Shown piece by piece: positions 40,793-50,402 of a stretch of DNA of 64,000 nt. The stretch comes from Luteibacter aegosomatissinici (GTDB lineage Bacteria > Pseudomonadota > Gammaproteobacteria > Xanthomonadales > Rhodanobacteraceae): the NCBI RefSeq assembly GCF_023078495.1, contig NZ_CP095742.1, forward strand, positions 3,658,001 through 3,722,000, written 5' to 3'. The position numbers and the translations under genes are program-made. The stretch's first letter is position 1; each line of letters opens with the position of its first letter. The notes under the pieces are model-generated. The model was not told the origin of the DNA. It saw only the letters and a program-made list of their open reading frames with translations, and made no database searches.

Positions 40793-42916
40793 TCAACGCC
40801 CGCCCAGACGGCGGGCATCCGTCACATTAGGCAACGCCGCGAGCCTGCCCAGCAGCATCGAAAGCTGTTCATAGTCGCGGACCCGCAGCGTGAAGCGCAT
40901 ATCCACTTCGCTGGTGCGCGTGTTCACCCGGCTCGACGACGCCACGATGTGCGGGCCGATATTGTTGATGGTCGTGGCGACGTCCTTCTGCAGCCCCTTG
41001 CGGTCGTAGCCACGCAGTTCGATGTCCACCTCGTAGTTCTGCACTTCCACCCTGCCCCAGCTCACCTCGATCACGCGATCGGGGTCCTTACGGGCCAGCC
41101 GCGCCAGCGACGCACAATCGGCACGGTGCACGGATACGCCACGGCCCCGGGTGATGAACCCGCGCACCGGATCCCCGGGAAGCGGCTGGCAGCAACGCGC
41201 CAGGGTGGTAAGCAGGTTACCCACGCCCTCGATGGAGAGCGCACCGCGGTCGTGTTGGGCTCCGCGGGCGGTGACCGGTGCCGACGACTGGGTGAAGGCT
41301 TGTTCTTCGGGCTCCTGCAGGTGCCGCGCGATCTGGCCGAGGGACACTTCGCCCAGCGCTACCGTCACGAACAGTTCGTCGATGCTCTTCAGGCGGAAGT
41401 GCGTGGCCAGTGCGGCAAGGTCCACGTCATCCAGCGCGAGCCGGCGCAGTTCCTTTTCCAGCGTGGCCTTGCCAGCAAGGATGTTGGCTTCGTGGGCCTC
41501 GCGACGGAACCACGCGCGGACCTTTTCCTTCGCCCGCGAGGTCGCCAGGTAACCATGGTGGGCCGACAACCAGTCACGACTAGGCTCGGAGATCTTCGTG
41601 GTCAGGATCTCCACGCGATCGCCGCTGCGCGGCTGCGTGGTGAGCGGCACGATACGGCCGTTGATCTTGGCGCCTCGGCAGCGATGACCGACCTCAGTGT
41701 GAATGTGGTAGGCGAAATCCAGCACCGTGGCGCTGCGTGGCATGTCGATGACTTCGCCCTTGGGCGAAAGCACGTACACGCGATCTTCCATCAGCTCCGT
41801 TTCGAAGCCGGCCGCCAGCTCCGCATCGTCTTCGCCACGCGGCTCAAGCAGCTTGCGCATCCAGGCGATTTTCGCCTCGAATTCGGCATCCGCTCCGCCA
41901 CCTTCCTTGTAGCGCCAGTGCGCCGCGACACCCAGTTCGTTGGCGCGGTGCATCTCGTGGGTACGGATCTGCACTTCAAGCGTTTTGCCTTCCGGGCCGA
42001 TGACCGCGGTATGCAGCGAACGGTAACCGTTGCCCTTGGGGCGGGCGACGTAATCATCGAACTCACCCGGCAGGTGTGGCCACAGGCTGTGGACCAGGCC
42101 CAGCGCGGCATAGCAATCGGCCACGGACCCCACCAGGATGCGCACGGCACGAATATCGTAGAGGTCGGAGAACTCCAGGCCTTTCTTCTTCATCTTCTTC
42201 CAGATCGAGAAGATGTGCTTGGGCCGGCCTGCCAGCTCGGCTTCGATACCCGCGTTACCGAGCACGGTACGCAACTCGGCCAGGCTCTCGGCGATGAAGC
42301 GTTCGCGGTCTGCACGGCGCTCATCGAGCAGGCGCGCGATCCGCCGGTAGGTATCCGGCTCCAGGTAACGGAACGCCAGATCCTCGAGTTCCCACTTGAG
42401 TTGCCAGATACCCAGCCGGTTCGCCAGCGGCGCATGGATATCTGCCGTGAGCTGGGCCAGCTCGCGGCGTTCCGCATCCGGCAGCGACATGGCGGTACGC
42501 ATCGCGGCAAGCTGCCGTGCGAGCAGGACGAATACCACGCGCAAGTCGCGGATGATGGCGAGCAAGAGCCGGCGCAGGCCCTCGGAGCCTGTCGCGGGCC
42601 CACGTTGCGCGTGCAGGTCCCAGACCTTTTCGGCCTCGCCCTGCCCGTCCACCAAACGCCTGAGCGAGGCCGGCCACGTCGCGGCGGCGCCCTCCGTGGC
42701 CCCTGGCATGCCCCGCGACAGGGAGTACCAAAGTGCGGCGGCGCAGGTTTCGTCATCGCAGCCCAGCTGACGCAGCAACTCGATGATGGTTTCCGCTTCG
42801 GCACGCGCGGCGGCGGGCAGCACGCCACATGCCTCGCGCGCGCGCTCGGTGAGCGGCAGCCGCGCGACCGTATCGGTCACGTTCTGCGCGCCTGCGTTGG
42901 CCTGTGAACTCTTCAT
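40793..42916 (-). CDS. relA: GTP pyrophosphokinase RelA, (p)ppGpp synthetase
   Basis: 707 residues: degenerate HD hydrolase region (CDDETCAAALWYSLS in place of the HD..ED motif), active synthetase domain (RPKHIFSIWKKMKKKGLEFSDLYDIRAVRI, VARPKGNGYRSLHTAV, HWRYKEG), TGS domain (VYVLSPKGEVIDMPRSATVLDFAYHIHTEVG), zinc-finger-like region (LARCCQPLPGDPVRGFITRGRG) and a C-terminal ACT domain. The lost hydrolase residues mark RelA rather than SpoT. It responds to uncharged tRNA on ribosomes. ATG 42916 overlaps the hrpA stop by four bases. Confidence 0.93.
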   Translation of the reverse strand: MKSSQANAGAQNVTDTVARLPLTERAREACGVLPAAARAEAETIIELLRQLGCDDETCAAALWYSLSRGMPGATEGAAATWPASLRRLVDGQGEAEKVWDLHAQRGPATGSEGLRRLLLAIIRDLRVVFVLLARQLAAMRTAMSLPDAERRELAQLTADIHAPLANRLGIWQLKWELEDLAFRYLEPDTYRRIARLLDERRADRERFIAESLAELRTVLGNAGIEAELAGRPKHIFSIWKKMKKKGLEFSDLYDIRAVRILVGSVADCYAALGLVHSLWPHLPGEFDDYVARPKGNGYRSLHTAVIGPEGKTLEVQIRTHEMHRANELGVAAHWRYKEGGGADAEFEAKIAWMRKLLEPRGEDDAELAAGFETELMEDRVYVLSPKGEVIDMPRSATVLDFAYHIHTEVGHRCRGAKINGRIVPLTTQPRSGDRVEILTTKISEPSRDWLSAHHGYLATSRAKEKVRAWFRREAHEANILAGKATLEKELRRLALDDVDLAALATHFRLKSIDELFVTVALGEVSLGQIARHLQEPEEQAFTQSSAPVTARGAQHDRGALSIEGVGNLLTTLARCCQPLPGDPVRGFITRGRGVSVHRADCASLARLARKDPDRVIEVSWGRVEVQNYEVDIELRGYDRKGLQKDVATTINNIGPHIVASSSRVNTRTSEVDMRFTLRVRDYEQLSMLLGRLAALPNVTDARRLGGR

Positions 42917-45900
42917 GTGGTGCTTGCCTGTGCGGCTTCGAGTGCCTTGACCAAACGCTTGGCCGAGACCGGCTCGGCAGTTTTCAGTTCCTGGGCGAAA
43001 AGCGACACTCGCCATTCTTCAACGAGCCAGCGTAGTTCCGCCCAGCTCTCCGCATCCAGTGCGGTGCCACCGGCGTTCAGAAGCGCCCGCCAGTACGGCA
43101 ACACCTGCAGCATACGCGACTGGTCGCGCTGCGGGTCCTGGCGGAGGCGCTCGCCGCGCAAGCGCATGGCTTTGAGGTACCGGGGTATATGCGCCAACCG
43201 GCTGGTGGGCAGTTCGCGCAGGAAACCCGGCTGGAGCAAGCCCGCCAACTGCTCGCGCAAGTCGTCGTAGCTCGCCTTGGCAAAGCCCATCAGCGGCGGA
43301 TCCATCCATGACCGCAGCTCAGCCTGGGCCTCGATAATCGGTTCGGCGAGCTTCTGCCGCGCCATGGCTGCGCCAAACAGGCTTCTTCCCAGGTCCGCCT
43401 TCAGGTGCTCGAAATCGGCCAGCGTTCGTACATTGAGCTTCGCACCGGCCAGGAGGTCAGCGAACCCGCCCTCGACGAGGTCGTCGCGCAGGCCATCCAC
43501 GCTCCCGAGCGGGGCGTATTTCAGCGACAGCGGATTGCTGATCGGCAGCTGGCGGCGGGCTCGCTTGAACTCAGGGGCCAAAGCACCGCGTAGCAGCCGT
43601 TCCACGCCGAGCACGTGGGCCTCGGCCGCTTCGTCGGCGCGCTCAAAGACGCGCAAGGCGACCGCCTCGCCCAGGTCCACCAGTGCGGGATACGCCTTGA
43701 GGCCTGCCTCGGAGCGCACTTCAGCGGGAATCGATTCGAAATCCCACGTGAGGATGTCTTCGCGGGTCAGCTCGATGTCGGTCTTGCGGGAGAAGGCCTC
43801 GCGCGCCTTGCCCTCCCACTGGGCACGGATGGCAGCCAGATCGCGGCTTTCCGCAACAGTACGGCCGTTCTCATCGTGCACCCGGTAACGCATCAACAAA
43901 TGCGCGGGGATGTCGGCATCCGCGAACGCCGCTGCGTCGACATCGACGCCCGTGGTTCGCTTGAGGAAAGCGGCAAGCGCCCTGGCCAGCGGTTCGTCGC
44001 GCGGCGTTTCGGCTTCGCTGAATGCGCGGGCGAAATCGGGCGCCGGGACAAAATTGCGCCGGAGTGCCTTTGGCAGACCCCGGATCAGTTCCGCGACCTT
44101 GTCCGCAAGGAGACCGCCGACCAGCCACTCGCCACGTGCGGCCGGCACGGCGTTGAGGAACGCCAGGGGTACGTTGATCGTCACGCCATCGGCCGGGTCG
44201 CCCGGTACGAAGCGATACTCAAGGCGGTAGCGATGCTGGCCCAGGTCCATCGAGGCCGGGAAAGCCTTGGGATCAAGGCCCGCGCCCGCATCCATCACAT
44301 CGGCGAGGGTCCAGCGCAATGCCGCCTGCTCGCCAGGCGATGCCTTGCGGAACCATGCATCCAGCGCGCGCGTATCGGCGATGGACTCAGGCAGCTTGCC
44401 GTCGAAGAACGACGCCAGGTCTTCGTCGGAGCGCAACAGGCCCGCGCGGCGCTGTTTGGCTTCGATATCGTGGGCCTGCTCGAGCACACGCTGGTTCGCA
44501 CGCACGAAGTCGGCGCGGCTATCCAGGTCGATGCGTACCAGCGCTTCGCGCACGAAGATCTCGTGGGCCAGCCGGGGGTCCTGCTTGTAGAACGTGACGG
44601 GCCGCCGCTCGACCAGAACCAGGCCAAACAGCGTGACCTGCTCGTACGCCACGACCGTGCCGCGCTTGCGCGACCAGTGCGCATCGCGCGCGGTCGCGCG
44701 CACCAGGTGGCTGGCCTGCTGTTCGATCCACGCCGGATCGATGCGCGCGTTCATCATGGCCCACACGCGGCCACCGATATCCAGGATTTGCGCGGCGAAG
44801 ATCCATGCGGGCGGCGCTTTCGCGAGCGCCGAGCCGGGAAACACCTGGAACCGTCGTTCACGCGTGCCGCGGAATACACCCTTCTCATCCTTGTGGCCCA
44901 CCTGGGTGGGAAGGCCGGCCAGCAGGCTGCGATGGATCGATTCGAAAAGCGCATCACCCTCGGCCGTCGCCTTTTCAAGGTTCCAGCCCAGTTCGCGCGT
45001 CACCAATACCAGCTGACGGTGCAGCTCGCGCCACTCGCGCATGCGCATGAAGCTAAGAAAATGCCGCGAGCACCAGTCGCGCAGCTTCGAGGAAGTCAGT
45101 TCCTCGGCGGCGGCGAGGTGCGCCTTCCACAGGTTGAGCACACCGATGAAATCGGATTTGGGATCGGCGAACTGCGCGTGCGCGGCATCGGCCTGCCCAC
45201 GAGCTTCGGGCGGCCGCTCGCGCGGATCCTGGATCGAAAGGAACGCCACGATGGTGAGCAGGTCGCCCAGGCTCCCCAGGCGACGAGCCTCCACGAGCAT
45301 GCGTGCCAGCTGCACATCGATGGGCAGGCGCGCCACGGTGCGGCCGATCTCGGTCAACCGGCGGTCGTCGCCAATCGCGCCGATTTCGGCCAGCCGGCGG
45401 TAACCGTCGGCGACAACGCGCGGATCCGGGGCTTCCAGGAAGGGGAAGTCCTCGACCTCGCCCAGGTCCAGCGCCAGCATACGCAGGATGACGTTGGCGA
45501 GCGACGACCGCAGCAGCTCCGGGTCGGTGAATTCCGGGCGCAGGATAAAGTCCTGCTCTTCGTACAGCCGGTAACAGATGCCGGGCCCTACGCGGCCGCA
45601 ACGGCCTTTGCGCTGATTGGCGGCCGCCTGGGAAATCGGCTCGATATGCAGGCGTTCCAGCTGGCCACGCTGGCTGTAGCGCTTCACCCGTGCGGTACCC
45701 GGGTCCACCACGTAGCGAATGCGCGGCACGGTGAGCGAGGTTTCCGCGACATTGGTGGCAAGCACGATGCGCCGCTTGGGACCGGGACGGAACACGCGAT
45801 CCTGCTCGCTCGCCGAAAGCCGGGCATACAGCGCCAAAACCTCGGTCTCCCGATACTGGCGGCGGGACAGCAACAAGTGAGCGTCGCGGATCTCGCGCTC

Positions 45901-46803
45901 GCCAGGCAGGAACACCAGCACATCCCCGCGGGGATCCTCGCGGGTGATCTCGTCCATCACATCGGCAATCTGTTGCGAGAGGTTGCCTTCGCCCTTCTCG
46001 CCCGGCGGCCGGTAGCGGACCTCGACCGGGTAGGTTCTTCCCTCCACGGCCACGACGGGGGCATCACCGAAATGCTCGGCGAAGCGCCCGGTGTCGATCG
46101 TGGCCGAGGTGACGATCACCTTCAGGTCGGGCCGGCGTGCACACAGGCGCTTCAGGTAGCCCAACAGGAAATCGATATTGAGACTGCGCTCGTGGGCCTC
46201 GTCGATGATGATGGTGTCGTAGGCGGACAGCCAGGGGTCACCCTGAGTCTCGGCCAGCAGGATGCCATCGGTCATGAACTTCACCAGGGCCTGGTCGGAC
46301 ACCTTCTCGGTGAAGCGGACCTGGAAACCGACTTTTTCGCCCAGCGGCGTAGCCAGTTCCTCGGCCACGCGGGCCGCCACGGAGCGGGCCGCCAGGCGGC
46401 GCGGTTGGGTACAGCCGATCAGCCCTGCCTCACCCCGGCCTGCGGCAAGGCACAGCTTCGGCAACTGGGTGGTCTTGCCCGAACCGGTTTCGCCCGCGAG
46501 CACCACGACCTGGTTCTCGCGGATGAGCTTGATGATGTCCTCCGCCCGCGCGGCGATGGGCAGCGACGCGTCCACCGTGATCGCGGGCTTGGACGCCGCC
46601 CGGGCGGCCCGGCGTGCCATGGAGGTAGCGATATCCTGGCCCAGCTGATCGATCCGGGCCGCATCGGGTTTGCGCGAGAGCGCCCGCCAGCGCCCCAGCA
46701 GGCGGCCGAAGTCGCGGCTGGCCACGCGCGACAAGGCATCGCGCAGCTCTTTCAGGCGCGGATCAGTGGGCGGGTGGCGCGTAGGGGTCTTGGAAGTACT
46801 CAT
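42913..46803 (-). CDS. hrpA: ATP-dependent RNA helicase HrpA (DEAH box)
   Basis: 1296 residues, the full proteobacterial HrpA length. Walker [20 protein letters not shown] box [40 protein letters not shown] region and [12 protein letters not shown] are all intact, followed by helicase-associated and OB-fold regions and a long C-terminal DUF3418-type domain. HrpA resolves stalled or collided ribosomes in E. coli. It diverges from dps and overlaps relA, so translation of these two stress genes is coupled. Confidence 0.95.
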   Translation of the reverse strand: MSTSKTPTRHPPTDPRLKELRDALSRVASRDFGRLLGRWRALSRKPDAARIDQLGQDIATSMARRAARAASKPAITVDASLPIAARAEDIIKLIRENQVVVLAGETGSGKTTQLPKLCLAAGRGEAGLIGCTQPRRLAARSVAARVAEELATPLGEKVGFQVRFTEKVSDQALVKFMTDGILLAETQGDPWLSAYDTIIIDEAHERSLNIDFLLGYLKRLCARRPDLKVIVTSATIDTGRFAEHFGDAPVVAVEGRTYPVEVRYRPPGEKGEGNLSQQIADVMDEITREDPRGDVLVFLPGEREIRDAHLLLSRRQYRETEVLALYARLSASEQDRVFRPGPKRRIVLATNVAETSLTVPRIRYVVDPGTARVKRYSQRGQLERLHIEPISQAAANQRKGRCGRVGPGICYRLYEEQDFILRPEFTDPELLRSSLANVILRMLALDLGEVEDFPFLEAPDPRVVADGYRRLAEIGAIGDDRRLTEIGRTVARLPIDVQLARMLVEARRLGSLGDLLTIVAFLSIQDPRERPPEARGQADAAHAQFADPKSDFIGVLNLWKAHLAAAEELTSSKLRDWCSRHFLSFMRMREWRELHRQLVLVTRELGWNLEKATAEGDALFESIHRSLLAGLPTQVGHKDEKGVFRGTRERRFQVFPGSALAKAPPAWIFAAQILDIGGRVWAMMNARIDPAWIEQQASHLVRATARDAHWSRKRGTVVAYEQVTLFGLVLVERRPVTFYKQDPRLAHEIFVREALVRIDLDSRADFVRANQRVLEQAHDIEAKQRRAGLLRSDEDLASFFDGKLPESIADTRALDAWFRKASPGEQAALRWTLADVMDAGAGLDPKAFPASMDLGQHRYRLEYRFVPGDPADGVTINVPLAFLNAVPAARGEWLVGGLLADKVAELIRGLPKALRRNFVPAPDFARAFSEAETPRDEPLARALAAFLKRTTGVDVDAAAFADADIPAHLLMRYRVHDENGRTVAESRDLAAIRAQWEGKAREAFSRKTDIELTREDILTWDFESIPAEVRSEAGLKAYPALVDLGEAVALRVFERADEAAEAHVLGVERLLRGALAPEFKRARRQLPISNPLSLKYAPLGSVDGLRDDLVEGGFADLLAGAKLNVRTLADFEHLKADLGRSLFGAAMARQKLAEPIIEAQAELRSWMDPPLMGFAKASYDDLREQLAGLLQPGFLRELPTSRLAHIPRYLKAMRLRGERLRQDPQRDQSRMLQVLPYWRALLNAGGTALDAESWAELRWLVEEWRVSLFAQELKTAEPVSAKRLVKALEAAQASTT

Positions 46804-46920
46804 GGGGGTATTAATGATAGCGTGTGCCTATCACCGGGATCGGAACGTTTCATTTCACGGCTACATGCCGGATCGTTAAAATTTCTGCCATACCACCGAA
46901 AAACCACGGAGAGTCGAGAC

Positions 46921-47388
46921 ATGGCCATTGATATCGGCATTGCCAAGAAGGACCGCGAAGCGGTCGCCAAGCATCTTTCCAAACTGCTGGCGGATACCTA
47001 TTCGCTTTACCTGAAGACCCACAGCTTCCACTGGAATATCACGGGGCCGCAGTTCAATAGCCTGCATAACATGTTCGAAGTGCAGTACAACGAGCTGTGG
47101 ACCGCGGCGGACGAGATCGCGGAGCGCATCCGCATCCTCGACGTGTTCGCCCCAGGCTCCTATAGCCAGTTCGGCAAGCTGACCTCGATCAAGGAAGAGT
47201 CCGGCGTGCCCGAATGGAAGGACATGGTGGCCCAGCTGGTCGAAGGCCACGAAATCGCCGCGGCGACCTCCCGCGAGGTGATCAAGGCCGCCGACGAAGC
47301 CGGCGACGAAGGCAGCGCCGACATGGTGACCGGCCGCCTGAAAGAGCACGAAAAGACCGCCTGGATGCTCCGCTCGCTATTAAAATAA
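46921..47388 (+). CDS. dps: Dps family DNA-protection and iron-storage protein
   Basis: 155 residues of the Dps/ferritin-like family, which forms a dodecameric shell that oxidises and stores iron and protects DNA in starvation or peroxide stress. The ferroxidase residues are present in [29 protein letters not shown] and AADEIAERI. The short N-terminus has Lys residues that may bind DNA. GGAGAG lies upstream of ATG 46921. The gap to hrpA is 117 bases and must hold both promoters. A strong terminator follows. Confidence 0.94.
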   Translation: MAIDIGIAKKDREAVAKHLSKLLADTYSLYLKTHSFHWNITGPQFNSLHNMFEVQYNELWTAADEIAERIRILDVFAPGSYSQFGKLTSIKEESGVPEWKDMVAQLVEGHEIAAATSREVIKAADEAGDEGSADMVTGRLKEHEKTAWMLRSLLK

Positions 47389-47389
47389 T

Positions 47390-47413
47390 GTAGGACCGTG
47401 CTTGCACGCGATA
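47390..47413 (+). repeat. REP-like palindromic repeat after dps
   Basis: GTAGGACCGTGCTTGCACGCGATA, starting two bases after the dps stop codon; one base differs from the GTAGGAGC head. It runs directly into the dps terminator. Confidence 0.75.
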
Positions 47414-47444
47414 AGGGCCTGGCCGAAAGCCAGGCCCTTTTTTG
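47413..47444 (+). terminator. Intrinsic terminator after dps
   Basis: AGGGCCTGGC pairs with GCCAGGCCCT around a short CGAAA loop, followed by a run of T. Confidence 0.92.
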
Positions 47445-47592
47445 TGCTCCCGCCCACCCCCGTTAACCTCATTTTCACCCACAAACCCTGACCAGCCATT
47501 CAGCCCGGCGTTGAGCCATTCCGCCCTGTTCGTTAAGCTCCCCCGGTTACCTCATTGAAGCCACTTGGGGGCCGATCGGTCCGGGGAATGTT

Positions 47593-50193
47593 TTGAGCGC
47601 TGCCAGCACGACCGACCGAAGCCACCCCATCCTCGTCGCGGTACTCCTCGCGATCGTTGTTGCAGGCCTGAATTACGGCCTCTGGTTCGTTGCCAACCTG
47701 CCCAACGGCCCGGATAACTGGAACGCGCCGGTGCCCGGGTTCGCGTTCACGGCCTACCAGCGCTACCAGAACCCCATGAAGGGGGATGTGTCGACCGATC
47801 CGGAGATCGATAGCGACCTGCGCCTGATCAAGCGCTACTCGCCCCGCATCCGCACCTATTCAATGCTCGAGAACCCGCAGGTGGCCCGCCTTGCCGACAA
47901 GGAAGGGCTGGACCTGATGGCGGGCGCCCAGATCGATACCCGCCTGGAAAACAACGAACGCGAGATCGACGCGCTGATCGCCCAGGCGCACCGCTTCCCG
48001 AAAACGATCACGCGGGTCATCGTGGGTAACGAGGTGCTGTTCCGCGGCGATCTGAAGCCGGAACAGGTCATGGCGTACCTCGACCGCGTGCGCGCCGCCG
48101 TGAAACAACCCGTTTCCGTGGCCGAACCGTTCCACGTGTGGATCCAGAACCCGGAACTGGCCAACCACGTCGACTTCATCACTGTCCATCTGTTCCCGTA
48201 CTGGAACGGCATCACCGCGCGCGCCGGCGTAGGCGATGCCATTGGCAGCTATGAAAGCCTGAAAGCTGCATTCCCGGGCAAGCACATCGTCATCGGTGAA
48301 ATTGGCTGGCCTTCGAACGGCGATCGCTTCAAGGCGGCCGATCCGAGCGTATCGAACGAAGCCATTTTCCTGCGTTCGTTCTTCAACCAGGCCAGGGCGC
48401 ATGGCATCGATGACTACTACGTCCTCGAAGCCATCGACCAGCCGTGGAAAGAAAACCTGGGTGAAGGGCGCACGGGCGCTTATTGGGGCATGTTCAATGC
48501 CGATCGCCAGCTGAAGTTCCCGTTCACCGGCCCGGTAACCGAGGACGTGCACTGGCCGTGGAAGGCGCTGGCCGCCTCCCTGATCGCCTTCGTGCCCATG
48601 CTTTGGTTCGGCATCGCCTTCCGCCGCTTCAAGCTGGCCGGCCTGCTGTTCATGATGGGCCTCATCCAGCTGGCGTGCGGCCTGATCGTCTGGTCGGCCA
48701 CCCTGCCCTTCAACTTCTATCTTGGCCCGTTCGACTGGGCCATGCTGATCCTGCTGTTCCCGGCGCAGGTCGCCATCCTGGGCATCCTGTTGATCAACGG
48801 CTTCGAGTTCACCGAGGTGCTGTGGCGGCGCAAGTGGATTCGCCACGCCGGCATGCTTCCGCCGGACCCCGTGGAGCGGCAGCCGTTCGTCTCCATCCAC
48901 CTGGCGTGCCACAACGAGCCGCCGGAGATGGTGCAGATCACCCTGGATTCGCTCGCGGCCCTCGACTACGAAAACTTCGAAGTCCTCGTGCTGGATAACA
49001 ACACGAAGGACCCGGCGGTGTGGAAGCCGGTCGAAGAATATTGCGAAAAGCTGGGCCCCAAGTTCCGCTTCTTTCACCTCGAACCGTGGCCCGGCTACAA
49101 GGCTGGCGCACTCAATTTCGGCCTGACGGCGACGGACGAGCGCGCGGATGTGGTGGCGGTGATCGATGCCGACTACGTGGTGCGCGAAGACTGGCTTGCC
49201 ACGCTGACCGGGTATTTCCACGACCCGAAGGTGGCCGTGGTGCAGTGCCCGCAGGCGCATCGCGATTTCGAGAAGAACCGCTTCCGCCGCATGACCGCAT
49301 GGGAATACGACGGCTTCTTCCGCATCGGCATGCACCACCGCAACGAGCGCAACGCCATTATCCAGCACGGCACCATGACCATGGTGCGCCGTTCCGCGCT
49401 GGAAGGCACCGGCGGCTGGTCCGAATGGACGATCTGCGAAGATGCCGAGCTTGGCCTGCGCCTGATGCACGCTGGCTACGAGTTGGTGTACGTCGATGAG
49501 CTGATGGGCAAGGGCCTCACGCCCGCGGATTTCAAGGCGTACAAGAGCCAGCGCTACCGCTGGGCCTTTGGTGCCATGCAGATCCTCAAGGGCCGCTGGC
49601 ACTGGATGACGCGCAAGGGGCCGCTGAGTGCGGGCCAGCGCTTCCACTTCCTGACGGGCTGGTTCAGCTGGTTCGCCGATGCCCTTCATTACATCTTCAC
49701 CATGATGGGCTTGCTGTGGACCGCCGGCATGATCGCCGCACCGGATTACTTCAACCTGCCCATGCAGCTGTTCCTGATCCCGGTCATCGGGTTTTTCTTC
49801 GCCAAGGCCATCTTCGGCGTCGTGCTGTATCGCGCGCGCGTCCCGTGCAGCTGGTACGACACCATCATGGCGTCGGTTGCCAGCATGGGGCTTTCGCATG
49901 CCATCGCGCGCGGCATCCTGCACGGCCTGACCCGTGAGAAGACAGCTTTCGTCGTGACGGCGAAGAGCCGGCGCATGGGTGGCAGCAGTTTTGCCGCGTT
50001 CTCGCCCGTGCGTGAGGAAGTCCTCATGGCGGTGGCGTTACTGCTGGCCATCATCGGCATGGCCACGCATTACGGCACGCATTACGTGGAAAGCACGCTG
50101 TGGATGTTCATCCTGGCCGCGCAGTCCATTCCGTATGTGTCCGCCATGGTAGGCGCGTGGATCGCCCACCAGTCCGGCGACGAGGCCGGCTAA
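47593..50193 (+). CDS. ndvB: NdvB-like glucan synthase: GH17 domain fused to a GT2 glycosyltransferase
   Basis: 866 residues: N-terminal membrane anchor (about 12-34), periplasmic GH17 glucanase-like domain (about 40-300) keeping both catalytic Glu (147 in VGNEV, 236 in IGEIGWPSNGD), two or three membrane helices, a cytoplasmic GT2 domain (DxD in AVIDADYV, EDAELGLRL, QRYRWAFGA), then more helices. This matches Pseudomonas NdvB, which makes cyclic beta-1,3-linked glucans tied to osmotic adaptation and biofilm drug tolerance. The start is TTG with CGGGGA upstream; a two-codon ORF (ATG TTT TGA) overlaps it. It has its own transcription unit. Confidence 0.85.
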   Translation: MSAASTTDRSHPILVAVLLAIVVAGLNYGLWFVANLPNGPDNWNAPVPGFAFTAYQRYQNPMKGDVSTDPEIDSDLRLIKRYSPRIRTYSMLENPQVARLADKEGLDLMAGAQIDTRLENNEREIDALIAQAHRFPKTITRVIVGNEVLFRGDLKPEQVMAYLDRVRAAVKQPVSVAEPFHVWIQNPELANHVDFITVHLFPYWNGITARAGVGDAIGSYESLKAAFPGKHIVIGEIGWPSNGDRFKAADPSVSNEAIFLRSFFNQARAHGIDDYYVLEAIDQPWKENLGEGRTGAYWGMFNADRQLKFPFTGPVTEDVHWPWKALAASLIAFVPMLWFGIAFRRFKLAGLLFMMGLIQLACGLIVWSATLPFNFYLGPFDWAMLILLFPAQVAILGILLINGFEFTEVLWRRKWIRHAGMLPPDPVERQPFVSIHLACHNEPPEMVQITLDSLAALDYENFEVLVLDNNTKDPAVWKPVEEYCEKLGPKFRFFHLEPWPGYKAGALNFGLTATDERADVVAVIDADYVVREDWLATLTGYFHDPKVAVVQCPQAHRDFEKNRFRRMTAWEYDGFFRIGMHHRNERNAIIQHGTMTMVRRSALEGTGGWSEWTICEDAELGLRLMHAGYELVYVDELMGKGLTPADFKAYKSQRYRWAFGAMQILKGRWHWMTRKGPLSAGQRFHFLTGWFSWFADALHYIFTMMGLLWTAGMIAAPDYFNLPMQLFLIPVIGFFFAKAIFGVVLYRARVPCSWYDTIMASVASMGLSHAIARGILHGLTREKTAFVVTAKSRRMGGSSFAAFSPVREEVLMAVALLLAIIGMATHYGTHYVESTLWMFILAAQSIPYVSAMVGAWIAHQSGDEAG

Positions 50194-50214
50194 CCCCAGG
50201 CGCGCCCCTACCCC

Positions 50215-50238
50215 GTAGGAGCGCGCTTGCGCGCGATG
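50215..50238 (+). repeat. REP-like palindromic repeat after ndvB
   Basis: GTAGGAGCGCGCTTGCGCGCGATG, the best-formed copy in the window: GTAGGAGC head, GCGCGC-TT-GCGCGC hairpin, GAT tail. It lies 21 bases after the ndvB stop. Confidence 0.85.
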
Positions 50239-50351
50239 CCTTTTCCGCGAAGCCCTTCACGCCGTTCAGCTTTGTAGTCACCTGTCTATCGACCTAGGCG
50301 CCCACGCGCGGTAAGTTACGGCCATACACAGGGGCGCCCGGATGCGTTCCC

Positions 50352-50370
50352 CGGGTAGCGTCGCTACCCG
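50352..50370. repeat. Perfect 9-1-9 inverted repeat upstream of tamA
   Basis: CGGGTAGCG-T-CGCTACCCG ends 32 bases before the tamA ATG. It could be an operator or a leader hairpin; the one-base loop favours a protein-binding site on DNA. Confidence 0.6.
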
Positions 50371-50402
50371 CATGGCCTTGGATCACGACCGGAAGGACGC
50401 AC

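Noticed and set aside
43615-47388. A 1257-codon plus-strand open frame opposite hrpA that reads in frame into dps
   Set aside because: Only the last 155 codons are a real protein (Dps, ATG 46921 with ribosome site). The rest is antisense to hrpA with no recognisable domain; the joined frame is chance.
47860-49923. 687-codon minus-strand frame opposite ndvB
   Set aside because: It is the antisense of a well-supported glycosyltransferase, rich in His/Gln/Arg, with no domain or ribosome site.
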